Origin: Gemmatimonadota bacterium
GTDB lineage: Bacteria > JAAXHH01
Length of the DNA: 64,000 bases
Direction: 5' to 3'
NCBI GenBank assembly: GCA_009838645.1
Contig: VXRC01000035.1
Location: forward strand, 1 to 64,000
Each line of letters begins with the position of its first letter. Position 1 is the first letter of the stretch. Positions 27,118 through 34,161 of the stretch are shown here, piece by piece. A program made the position numbers and the translations under genes. The notes beneath the pieces were generated by a model. That model was not told where the DNA came from, did no database searches, and saw only the letters and a program-made list of their open reading frames with translations.

Positions 27118-27146
27118 AATAAAACGATTAAGGCGCGGAATGTCAA
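27118..27146 (-). promoter_or_regulatory. Promoter of the lepA-lepB-hemW-ddl operon
   Basis: Minus strand TTGACA (27146-27141), 17-bp spacer, TTTATT (27123-27118). The start would be near 27111, about 64 nt before the lepA ATG. The 27048-27243 gap has no gene. Confidence 0.65.
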
Positions 27147-27243
27147 CAGGTATGCGGGATGGGAAGGGCCCGTTTCATGGGTGCGAAGCGGGGGTTCCCG
27201 GGCAGGGTGCGCGGCGGTTATTCAGCCCGTTCGGGTAGGCGTT

Positions 27244-27822
27244 TCAGTACCGTCTGCCGATCCGGAAGCTCGAAATGCCGACATCCAGGTTCTCGGCCGC
27301 GCGTATGAGCAGGCAGCCCACCGCGAGTGTGGTGGCGACCAACAGCAAGGAACCCCAGTCGACCGAAGCGGAGACCGGATCGGGTAGGTGGGCCAGGACC
27401 GCGCCGGCCTGCGCCTGCAGGTAGGCCTGGATATCTCGAAACGCGGTCGTCACCGGTCCGGCTACGGTCTGGACGGGCAGAAGGCTCCCGGCGATTTCGG
27501 CGAGTGATGCGCGGTACAGCCAGATCAGTGCGGCGGCGGCCAGCGTGAAGGCGAAGACGAGACGGGGAAAGATCAGGGCCGGCGCGAACCACGATGACCG
27601 CGAAGGCGCGGGCAACTGCTCCATCACTTTGGACAGGAAGGCTTCGGTGGGTTTGGCGGCCGGAGTCGTTTCGACCGTCTCGATCAACGCGTCGAGAACC
27701 GCCGCCTCCGACCTGCAACGTTCGCAGCCGGTAAGATGGGCATCCAACAGGCGGCGCTCTTCCGGGGAAAGCGCCCGGTCGACCGCCTCGTACACCATTC
27801 TTTGTGCGGATTCGCAGTTCAT
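27244..27822 (-). CDS. Anti-sigma factor with zinc-finger HC2 (ZAS) domain
   Basis: A 192-residue membrane protein. The N-terminal domain holds the HxxxCxxC zinc motif in DAHLTGCERCRSEA, preceded by MNCESAQRMVYEAVD. This domain binds and holds back ECF sigma factors. One hydrophobic segment (LVFAFTLAAAALIWLY) near residue 90 and another near residue 165 (LLLVATTLAVGCLLI) suggest membrane anchoring, with a domain between them that could sense the envelope. It follows the sigma gene by about 34 nt and is co-transcribed with it. The partner relationship is inferred from adjacency. Confidence 0.85.
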   Translation of the reverse strand: MNCESAQRMVYEAVDRALSPEERRLLDAHLTGCERCRSEAAVLDALIETVETTPAAKPTEAFLSKVMEQLPAPSRSSWFAPALIFPRLVFAFTLAAAALIWLYRASLAEIAGSLLPVQTVAGPVTTAFRDIQAYLQAQAGAVLAHLPDPVSASVDWGSLLLVATTLAVGCLLIRAAENLDVGISSFRIGRRY

Positions 27823-27856
27823 GATCGTTCGGTTCCGGGGATGCCGGGTCCAGAGC

Positions 27857-28444
27857 CTAACTCAGCGTATCGGGCTCGATGGACCGGTAGATCAGTTTCC
27901 GCAATGCGGCGCGGGCGCGGAACAGCCGGGCCTTGACGGTGCCGATCGGCAGTTCCAGCGCTTCCGCGATCTCATCGTATGACAGGCTTTGCATATGATA
28001 CATCGAAATCACCGCGCTGTAAATAGGCGGAAGCGCCGCCACCATGTTTCTTACCTGATCCCTGAATTCAGCCTGCTCGAACCGTTCCGCGGGGTCCGCC
28101 GACGGATCCGGCAACTGCATCGGCAATCCGTCTTCGTCGTCCTCAGGCTCCGAAAGGGAAGTCGTGGACAGATCCCGCCGGGAACGGCGCGCCGAACTCA
28201 GGCTCACGTTTACGGCGATGCGGTAAAGCCACGTAGAGAACCTGGAATCCCCGCGAAACCGGTCGAGACTTCTGTAAGCGCGGACGAAAACGTCCTGCGC
28301 GGCCTCTTCCGCGTCTTCCCGGTTCCCGACGATCCGCAACGTCATGTTGAACACGGAAACGCTGTGCCGCTCGACGAGACGGGCGAAGGCCGGCCGGTCT
28401 CCCTCCCGGGCCCTTGCGACGAGCTCCTCATCGCTCAAATCCAT
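27857..28444 (-). CDS. ECF RNA polymerase sigma factor (RpoE-like)
   Basis: An extracytoplasmic-function sigma factor. Region 2 is visible (FARLVERHSVSVFNMTLRIV, GNREDAEEAAQDVFVRAYRS, RFSTWLYRIAVNVSL) and so is region 4 (VAALPPIYSAVISMYHMQSL, YDEIAEALELPIGTVKARLF). An acidic linker (EPEDDEDG) joins them. I prefer the ATG at 28444, which is 6 nt after GAGG; the ATG at 28456 is 12 nt further upstream and lacks a well-spaced site. The anti-sigma gene follows. A promoter-like site resembling the sigma's probable target lies upstream. Confidence 0.94.
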   Translation of the reverse strand: MDLSDEELVARAREGDRPAFARLVERHSVSVFNMTLRIVGNREDAEEAAQDVFVRAYRSLDRFRGDSRFSTWLYRIAVNVSLSSARRSRRDLSTTSLSEPEDDEDGLPMQLPDPSADPAERFEQAEFRDQVRNMVAALPPIYSAVISMYHMQSLSYDEIAEALELPIGTVKARLFRARAALRKLIYRSIEPDTLS

Positions 28445-28552
28445 GGGTCGCCTCATCCTGTCTCAAGCGCATCACAGCCATGAACAGGGCCGTTTCGCCC
28501 GACAGATTCGACCCCTTACAGGGATCCCGGTCGGTATCCCTATTGATTATAT

Positions 28553-28579
28553 GACTATCGGGAATCTACAAATGTTTCA
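28553..28579 (-). promoter_or_regulatory. ECF-type promoter candidate of the sigma/anti-sigma operon
   Basis: Minus strand TGAAAC (28579-28574), then 18 bp, then GTC (28555-28553). The same TGAAAC-N18-GTC layout is found on the plus strand in front of the divergent operon. TGAAAC resembles -35 elements of SigW-like ECF factors. This is an inference from two matching sites. Confidence 0.45.
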
Positions 28580-28637
28580 GCATACGGTCATGCTTTTCTT
28601 ATGGCGGTAACGCCAAATCAATTTAACTTTCAGTTTC

Positions 28638-28664
28638 TGAAACAAAACGGTCGACTTTCGTGTC
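28638..28664 (+). promoter_or_regulatory. ECF-type promoter candidate of the DUF6249-PspC operon
   Basis: TGAAAC (28638-28643), 18 bp, GTC (28662-28664), with CGTGTC at the -10 region. The spacing equals that of the divergent site at 28579-28553. The start would be about 58 nt before the ATG at 28728. A short palindrome (GTTTCTGAAAC) overlaps the -35 element. Confidence 0.5.
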
Positions 28665-28727
28665 GAAACCTTGAGAAGCAGGTCAGGGTGGTTGACCGGC
28701 AGGGCGATCTCCGATCGGAGGCAGGAT

Positions 28728-29246
28728 ATGGATAACTGGAAAGCCTGGGCAGCGTTTTTCGTCAGCGTATGCGTCATGGTCGTTGTCCTCGCGAACCTGG
28801 ATTACGAGGAGGCAGCCATCCTGGCCATCGCCGTCTCCTTCGGACTGGGCGTCGTCTGCGCGTTGCTGGGGTATTTTAAAAGAGGACGGGAAATCAGACA
28901 CCAGGAACGCATGGCGATGATCGAGAAAGGGATCTACATCGAAGCCAGGAAGCACGAGTCCGGCGCTCCCTCCCTGGCCGTGGTGCTCCTGGTGGGCATC
29001 GGCCTGGCCACGGTCATCGCGAGCGATGTGGAGTTCTTCGGCTTCGTCCTGCTGTTCGTGGGCATCGGCCTGATCGTACGCGCCAGGTTGCAGCACAACC
29101 GGAACCAATCGCAGGAAGTCCTGCCACCGGCCCAACCCGCGAGTCCACCGGCCGCGGAAGAGCCACCGGCCGCGGAAGAGCCGCCGGCCGCGGAAGAGCC
29201 GCCGGCCGCGGAAGAACCACCGGCACCGGAAAAAGAGGAAAGGTAG
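28728..29246 (+). CDS. DUF6249-like membrane protein with Pro-Ala-Glu tail
   Basis: A 172-residue small membrane protein. It has a helix near the start (AWAAFFVSVCVMVVVLANL), a second one (AILAIAVSFGLGVVCALLGY), the segment RHQERMAMIEKGIYIEARK typical of DUF6249-type proteins, and two further hydrophobic stretches. The C-terminus is five near-identical PPAAEE units encoded by an 18-bp minisatellite (about 29150-29220). ATG at 28728 follows GGAGG. It is 7 nt upstream of the PspC gene, and the two are divergent from the ECF sigma operon, so a role in envelope stress is likely. The DUF assignment is from memory of the motif. Confidence 0.7.
   Translation: MDNWKAWAAFFVSVCVMVVVLANLDYEEAAILAIAVSFGLGVVCALLGYFKRGREIRHQERMAMIEKGIYIEARKHESGAPSLAVVLLVGIGLATVIASDVEFFGFVLLFVGIGLIVRARLQHNRNQSQEVLPPAQPASPPAAEEPPAAEEPPAAEEPPAAEEPPAPEKEER
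29148..29222. repeat. 18-bp minisatellite encoding PPAAEE repeats
   Basis: Tandem units near CCACCGGCCGCGGAAGAG and CCGCCGGCCGCGGAAGAG, about four to five copies, in frame with the membrane protein. Confidence 0.85.
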
Positions 29247-29253
29247 CGCAGCC

Positions 29254-29949
29254 GTGCCCGACAAAACACTCTACAGATCCGCATCCAACCGGATGATCAG
29301 CGGCATCTGCGGCGGCCTGGCCGAGTACTTCGACGTGGACGCTTCCGTGCTGCGTATCGCCATGGTGGCCTTCACGGTCATCACCCTGCCTGTATTCGGC
29401 CCCTTTGTCTTTCTGGCCTACCTGGTATGCGTCTTCATCATACCACGGGATCCGGGCCTGGCCCCCGCGGCGACCTCCGATTCGCCTGTTGATTCAGAGA
29501 ATTCGGACCAGCCGAAACAGGGCGCGCGGCAGGTTGCGGAGAAACAGCCCACCAACCGGAACAACAGCATGGTCCTGGGCGGCCTGTTCATCCTGCTGGC
29601 CGTGATCGTACTGACCTGGTCATATGCGCCGGATTTCGGGCGGTTCTCCTTCTTCCTGCCCATGGTTCCCATCGTGGCCATCGGCGCCGCGGTATTCATT
29701 TTGTTCGTCTACAGAGGGCAGATCATGGAGTTCTTCAAACATCGACGGCTGTACAGGCTGAATGAAGGCAAGAAGATCTTCGGCGTTTGCAACGGCCTTG
29801 CGGATGCCTTCAACCTGGACCCCACACTGATGCGTATCGGGTTCTTCATCGCCTTTCTGTTTTCCATTGGAACGGTAACGCTGATCTACCTCTTCATGGC
29901 CTTCATCATGCCCGAGGGACGTCCCGAGCTTCCCGCAGAAGACAGATAG
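29254..29949 (+). CDS. Protein with two PspC domains
   Basis: A 231-residue membrane protein. An N-terminal PspC domain (LYRSASNRMISGICGGLAEY, DVDASVLRIAMVAFTVI) is followed by a Ser/Asn/Gln-rich linker and two or three helices. A second PspC domain then follows (LYRLNEGKKIFGVCNGLADA, NLDPTLMRIGFFIAF, LIYLFMAFIMPEGRP). PspC senses or transmits phage-shock-type membrane stress. The GTG start at 29254 follows the upstream stop closely, so the pair forms an operon, probably under the divergent ECF sigma. Function beyond family is inferred. Confidence 0.88.
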   Translation: MPDKTLYRSASNRMISGICGGLAEYFDVDASVLRIAMVAFTVITLPVFGPFVFLAYLVCVFIIPRDPGLAPAATSDSPVDSENSDQPKQGARQVAEKQPTNRNNSMVLGGLFILLAVIVLTWSYAPDFGRFSFFLPMVPIVAIGAAVFILFVYRGQIMEFFKHRRLYRLNEGKKIFGVCNGLADAFNLDPTLMRIGFFIAFLFSIGTVTLIYLFMAFIMPEGRPELPAEDR

Positions 29950-30108
29950 CATATGATGTACCGCTTCAAACCGATCGACCGCCGGTAATTGGTCCGCACC
30001 CCGCGTCCGGTTCCGGCCTCAAGTTTCCCCGGTCGGTTTCGGACCGGACCCCCGGCGGATTCTGGCCCAGGCCCTCCGGCGAGTTCCGGCCCAGGCCCTT
30101 GAATCGGC

Positions 30109-30137
30109 TTGACAACCTACATTCATACGACTAGCGT
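30109..30137 (+). promoter_or_regulatory. Possible promoter upstream of the small ORF and surE
   Basis: TTGACA (30109-30114), 17 bp, TAGCGT (30132-30137). The -10 is poor. A terminator-like hairpin begins where the transcript would start, so the site may be spurious or attenuated. Confidence 0.35.
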
Positions 30138-30142
30138 ATTGC

Positions 30143-30178
30143 GCGATTAGTCAGTATCCGTGACCGGTCGCTTTTTTT
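30143..30178 (+). terminator. Rho-independent terminator after the PspC operon
   Basis: GCGA...TCGC and GTCA...TGAC pair around the loop GTATCCG, with two G-T pairs and one mismatch between the two segments, followed by TTTTTTT (30172-30178). Confidence 0.6.
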
Positions 30179-30194
30179 GTGCCTTATCGACGTA

Positions 30195-30461
30195 ATGAGT
30201 ATGAGAAGAAAGCACAATCTACGCCTGGCCCGCGTCATACAGTGCATCAGCGGCGTACTCGCCGTCCTGACGATTTATCCTTTAGTCCGCCTGATCTACC
30301 CCTGCTGTCGCCGGCTGAAGGGTACGGGCAACCACGGGGAATCGGGCGGCAGGGGCGACGACCGGAAATCGGGCGGGCGGCACGCATCCGGCCTGCACTC
30401 ACCCGGCTCATCCGAACCGCCTGGCGGACCATCGGGAAAATCCATTGCCCAGGATAAGTAG
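30195..30461 (+). CDS. Small hypothetical membrane protein upstream of surE
   Basis: An 88-residue ORF from ATG 30195, ending 6 nt before surE. It has a basic start (MSMRRKHNLRLARVI), one hydrophobic stretch (ISGVLAVLTIYPLVRLIYP), then a Gly/Ser/Pro-rich low-complexity tail. I recognise no family. The tail is the kind of sequence that minisatellites produce, so the ORF could be fortuitous. The close spacing to surE supports a real gene. There is no strong ribosome site. Confidence 0.4.
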   Translation: MSMRRKHNLRLARVIQCISGVLAVLTIYPLVRLIYPCCRRLKGTGNHGESGGRGDDRKSGGRHASGLHSPGSSEPPGGPSGKSIAQDK

Positions 30462-30467
30462 GCCGCT

Positions 30468-31151
30468 GTGAAATTGATTGTCACCAACGACGACGGCATC
30501 GAGGCACCGGGTCTGCTGACGCTCGAGGGCCTGGCGTCGCAGTGGGGTGACGTGGTCGTGGTCGCCCCGGCGGAAGTACAGTCGGGCGCGGCACACCAGT
30601 TGACCAACAACCAGCCCATTCGCGTAGATGAACTCGGGAGCCGCCGGTACAGGGTCTGGGGCACGCCCGCCGACTGTGCGCGCCTGGCGGTCAACCAGCT
30701 TGCGACCGACGGGGACTGGGTGTTGTCCGGTATCAACGACGGGGGCAATCTCGGGGTGGACGTCTACGAATCCGGCACGGTGGCCGCCGCCAGAGAGGCC
30801 GCCATCCACGGCTGCAAGGCCATGGCGCTGTCCCATTACACGGCGGACGGCCGGAAGATCGACTGGCCTCTGGCCGCGGAACGACTGCGGCCGGTCCTGG
30901 AACGCCTGCTGCGCGAGGACCCGGAACCCGGGGTTTTCTACAACGTCAACCTCCCCCACCCGGATCACCACGAATCCCGCCTGGAGGTCAAATCCACTCC
31001 GGTGGACACGAGTCCCTTCCGTATCACGTTCACGCCGACCGATAACGGTTACCTGCATACAGGGATCTATCACGAACGGCACCGGGAGCCCGGTTCCGAT
31101 ATCGACCAGTGCTTCAGCGGTCATATCTCCCTGTCGAAGATCCGGGTCTGA
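30468..31151 (+). CDS. surE: 5'/3'-nucleotidase SurE
   Basis: SurE removes phosphate from nucleoside monophosphates and acts in survival and repair of damaged metabolites. The 227-residue protein opens with the signature MKLIVTNDDGIEAPGLLTL (Asp-Asp metal ligands), then VVVVAPAEVQSGAAHQLT, VLSGINDGGNLGVDVYESGT and AAREAAIHGCKAMALS, all standard. It is somewhat shorter than E. coli SurE at the C-terminus. GTG start at 30468. In many genomes surE is near pcm or nlpD; here its neighbour is a sulfotransferase-like gene. Confidence 0.96.
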   Translation: MKLIVTNDDGIEAPGLLTLEGLASQWGDVVVVAPAEVQSGAAHQLTNNQPIRVDELGSRRYRVWGTPADCARLAVNQLATDGDWVLSGINDGGNLGVDVYESGTVAAAREAAIHGCKAMALSHYTADGRKIDWPLAAERLRPVLERLLREDPEPGVFYNVNLPHPDHHESRLEVKSTPVDTSPFRITFTPTDNGYLHTGIYHERHREPGSDIDQCFSGHISLSKIRV

Positions 31152-31224
31152 TCTATCCCACCGATTTCCTGAAGAAACCTGCTGGTCCTGTTCAAACGGC
31201 AGTCACCGTCCACCGAGTCAGACC

Positions 31225-31944
31225 ATGCCCATCATTACCATTATTGGCCGGGGGCACTCCGGCACGCGGGCCATGTCCCACACGCTCTACACGAGCGGTG
31301 TCTACATGGGCCGGACGATCAACGCCTCGGGCGACAAGGTGCCACCGCACGACCTGTATGACGCCTGCCGTATCTTCGCGAAGTACGTCCGGTGGGCCGG
31401 CGGCACTTCCTGGGATTTCTCGAAGACGCTGGAGATGGACATCGACCCGGAATTCGTGGAGAAGGTGGAAGCCTACCTGGCGGACGTGCTGGAAAACGGG
31501 GATCCTTTCCGCGGATGGAAACTGCCGGAAACCACGCTCATTTATCCGTGGATCGTCCGCATGTTTCCCGATATCCGGTACATTCACTGGATCCGGGATC
31601 CGAGGGACGGCATCCTCGCCCGGCACAGGACGGACGATCTCGGTGACTTCGGCATCGCCCGTCCAGACACGGCGGACATCAGGCGGCAGCGGGCGATTTC
31701 ATGGCTGTACCAGTACCGGCTCATGAAGGCGACGCCGGCGCCCGGCCACCTCGTGACCATCCGGTTCGAAGACTTCGTATTGAAACAGGAAGAGACCCTT
31801 CGCCGGCTTGAAGCCTATCTCGGCATCCCCCTGAGCCGTATCGTCGTGCGGCCCGAAGCGGTGGGGCGGTGGAAGAAGGCCGAAGGCGCGCTCCCGATGG
31901 ACCTGCTGGGCGAAGCGCTGGCCGAGCTGGGATACGAGGTCTGA
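31225..31944 (+). CDS. Sulfotransferase family protein
   Basis: A 239-residue protein of the PAPS-dependent sulfotransferase superfamily. The PAPS-binding P-loop-like motif is at the N-terminus (TIIGRGHSGTRAMSHTL), and the 3'-phosphate binding region is suggested by YIHWIRDPRDGILARHR. A later RFEDFVLKQEETLRRLEAYL segment is typical of the family. It would move sulfate from PAPS to a sugar, lipid or peptide acceptor. The window also holds a PAPS-forming set (cysC-cysD-cysNC) about 25 kb away. The acceptor is not known. The ribosome site is weak. Confidence 0.8.
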   Translation: MPIITIIGRGHSGTRAMSHTLYTSGVYMGRTINASGDKVPPHDLYDACRIFAKYVRWAGGTSWDFSKTLEMDIDPEFVEKVEAYLADVLENGDPFRGWKLPETTLIYPWIVRMFPDIRYIHWIRDPRDGILARHRTDDLGDFGIARPDTADIRRQRAISWLYQYRLMKATPAPGHLVTIRFEDFVLKQEETLRRLEAYLGIPLSRIVVRPEAVGRWKKAEGALPMDLLGEALAELGYEV

Positions 31945-32018
31945 GCCGGCGGCCTGGCACAAGGTGCGGCAGCCGTGTCCGCCGGACCGGGCTGCGCGGC
32001 TGGAAGCGCCCGCCGCGC

Positions 32019-33218
32019 TTAACGTCCCTCCCGCCGTGCCAGTTCCTTCAGCTTGTCGACGCACCGGTCGATTTCGTCTGTCGTGTTGTAGTAGTGAGTG
32101 GAGATACGGAGGCCCCTGTGGCCGTCCCGGTCGTGGTCGTCCACGTGGAGATGCGCTTCCTCCTCCATGGGCCCGCGCCACCGCGCCGCGTCGATCCCGT
32201 CGAATTCGAAGATGGTGGAACCCGGAGACGAGATGTCGTGGGACAGGCTGGTGAGCAGCCGCAGCCCGGGGACCTCCAGGAGAGCCTTTCTCAGGTAGTC
32301 CGACAGCATGCGCAGGCGCCGCTCGATATTGCCTATTCCGATGCGGTTCAGGAAATCCAGGGCGGTGCCTAGAGCCGCGCGCACGGGCAGGTCGTAGGTC
32401 CCCTGTATTTCGTAACTGCGCGCGTCGCCGCCGGGTTCGGCCGCGGGTGCGTAGAGGGTGCTGAAGGCGGGCTGCATGGCGCGGGTGACATGGAGGAATC
32501 CCGTGCCGGCGGGACCGAGGAACCACTTGTGCAGGCTGTTGGTATACAGGTCGCTGCCGACCTCGGCCAGGTCGACGTCCAGCATACCCACCGCCTGGGC
32601 GCCGTCGACGGCCGATACCAGCCCGTTCTCCCTGGCCATGGCGCAGAGACTTCCGACCGGATACAGGTAACCGCCCCGGGTGACGTGACAGAAGAAGAGC
32701 ACTTTCGTCCGCCCGTCGATCGACGCGGAGATACGCTCAAGGATGTCGTCCGCTCCCACCAGCGGGCTGGGGATATGGACTTCCCGGACCTCGATACCGT
32801 ATCGTTCCGCCCTTACCTTCCAGGGCCGCACCGCGCTGGGATGCTCCTGCGTGGTCATCAGGACCCCGTCCCCCGGCGCCAGGTCCAGTCCGTTGACTAT
32901 ATGATAGAGTCCCTCGGTCGCATTGCGCGCCAGGGCGATTTCACCCGTCTCCGCACCCAGGAAACCCGCCATGGCCGGCCTGAGCTCGGACTCGATGTAG
33001 TTGTGGAAATCCCGCTTGGCCTTCGACGGGTTCTCGGACATCAGGCGGAATCCCGCGGCGACGGCATCCCGAACGGGCTTGGGTGGCATGCCCAGGGCGG
33101 CGTTGTTCAGATAGGCGTGGCCCGGTTCCAGGATGAACTGGGACCGGACCTGGGACCAGTAGGCCTGGTCACCGGGATCGATGGGCTGGGTCTGCGGTTC
33201 GGAAATGGAAGTAAACAT
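32019..33218 (-). CDS. Aminotransferase class V-fold PLP enzyme (isopenicillin N epimerase-like)
   Basis: A 399-residue PLP enzyme of aminotransferase class V (CefD/SufS-like fold). The lysine expected to hold PLP is in TNSLHKWFLGPAGTGFLHV. Upstream are AYLNNAALGMPPKPV, ARNATEGLYHIVNGLDL (cofactor-phosphate region), TTQEHPSAVRPW and SAVDGAQAVGMLDVDL (Asp and Gln contacts). No SufS-type cysteine loop is seen. Function could be an epimerase, a lyase or a desulfurase-like reaction; it is not determinable. A Met start at 33218 is used. Convergent with the sulfotransferase gene. Confidence 0.85.
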   Translation of the reverse strand: MFTSISEPQTQPIDPGDQAYWSQVRSQFILEPGHAYLNNAALGMPPKPVRDAVAAGFRLMSENPSKAKRDFHNYIESELRPAMAGFLGAETGEIALARNATEGLYHIVNGLDLAPGDGVLMTTQEHPSAVRPWKVRAERYGIEVREVHIPSPLVGADDILERISASIDGRTKVLFFCHVTRGGYLYPVGSLCAMARENGLVSAVDGAQAVGMLDVDLAEVGSDLYTNSLHKWFLGPAGTGFLHVTRAMQPAFSTLYAPAAEPGGDARSYEIQGTYDLPVRAALGTALDFLNRIGIGNIERRLRMLSDYLRKALLEVPGLRLLTSLSHDISSPGSTIFEFDGIDAARWRGPMEEEAHLHVDDHDRDGHRGLRISTHYYNTTDEIDRCVDKLKELARREGR

Positions 33219-33285
33219 GGCAATGTTCCGTTGTCCAGTGGACGGTTTGAATGCTCAAAATGAATCGGGGATGGCGCGTCGCGGG

Positions 33286-34161
33286 TCAGATGCCCTCGAT
33301 ATCGTCCTTTGAAAGCCAACCGTTCTTTCCGTCCGGCAGGCGGATTCGGAGCCAGTCGTCCCGGTGTTCGACCAGCTGGACCTTGGCGCCTTCGTGCAGC
33401 GTGAAAACCGGTTCGAATGATGCGTCGGGACCCGTTCTGACCACGGCCGTCGGCCTCAGGACGATCGCCTCCTCGTTCACCAGGCTGTCGTAGATCTTGA
33501 TGCCCAGAAACCCGGTGGCCATCAACAGCACGAGGCAGGAGACCAGGAGCGCGTAACCGGTCGCGGACCGCGTGCGCGGCCGCCTTGCGAACAGAAAGCC
33601 CACCAGCGTCAGCGACGCGAGGAAACCGGCCGAGGTGGCGGCGACCGTGGCTTCGTTCACCGTTACGCCGTCCAGCGCTTGCCGGCCGAACCACGGCACT
33701 TCGCCCGCGATCTGGTCCGACGTCCGGTCCTTCGCGAGGTCCAGGTTGTTGTGCAGGTCCCCGTCCCTGGGCATGAGGCGGTTGGCCCGCTCGTAGGCCA
33801 GGATGGCCAGACCGATCCGATCCTGCTTGTAATAGGCGTTCCCCAGATTGTAGTACACGTGACCATTGCGTACCCCGCGTTCTATGATGCGTTCGTACGT
33901 CCGGCTGGCCTCCGTGAATTTCCCGCCCTCGTACAGCAGGTTGCCCTGACGGTACAACTCCGCGGTCTGCCGGTCCACCGGGTCTTCGGCGCAACCGGCG
34001 GTCGCGAATCCGATGGCCAGGACGGCCACACATAACCCCGGCACCAAACCCAGCCTTGGGACCAGGTGTCGAAAACCCCTTGTTTCCGGTCTCCGGTCCG
34101 GTTTCGAGGCGGACACCGGCAGGCCATCCGCGCGCATATCGGATATCGGGATGGCTTTCAA
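33286..34161 (-). CDS. batE: BatE-like TPR and SH3 protein
   Basis: A 291-residue envelope protein. It has a lipobox (AIGFATAGC) near residue 57, two TPR units (QTAELYRQGNLLYEGGKFTE, GHVYYNLGNAYYKQDRIGLA, ILAYERANRLMPRDGDL), two membrane helices (TVAATSAGFLASLTLVGFLF, GYALLVSCLVLLMATGFLGI), and a C-terminal SH3-like domain (VVRTGPDASFEPVFTLHEGA, VEHRDDWLRIRLPDGKNGW). This is the layout of BatE from the Bacteroides aerotolerance group. TTG start at 34161 overlaps the batD stop by 4 nt; a Met nine codons in is an alternative. It is the last gene of the Bat cluster. Confidence 0.82.
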   Translation of the reverse strand: MKAIPISDMRADGLPVSASKPDRRPETRGFRHLVPRLGLVPGLCVAVLAIGFATAGCAEDPVDRQTAELYRQGNLLYEGGKFTEASRTYERIIERGVRNGHVYYNLGNAYYKQDRIGLAILAYERANRLMPRDGDLHNNLDLAKDRTSDQIAGEVPWFGRQALDGVTVNEATVAATSAGFLASLTLVGFLFARRPRTRSATGYALLVSCLVLLMATGFLGIKIYDSLVNEEAIVLRPTAVVRTGPDASFEPVFTLHEGAKVQLVEHRDDWLRIRLPDGKNGWLSKDDIEGI

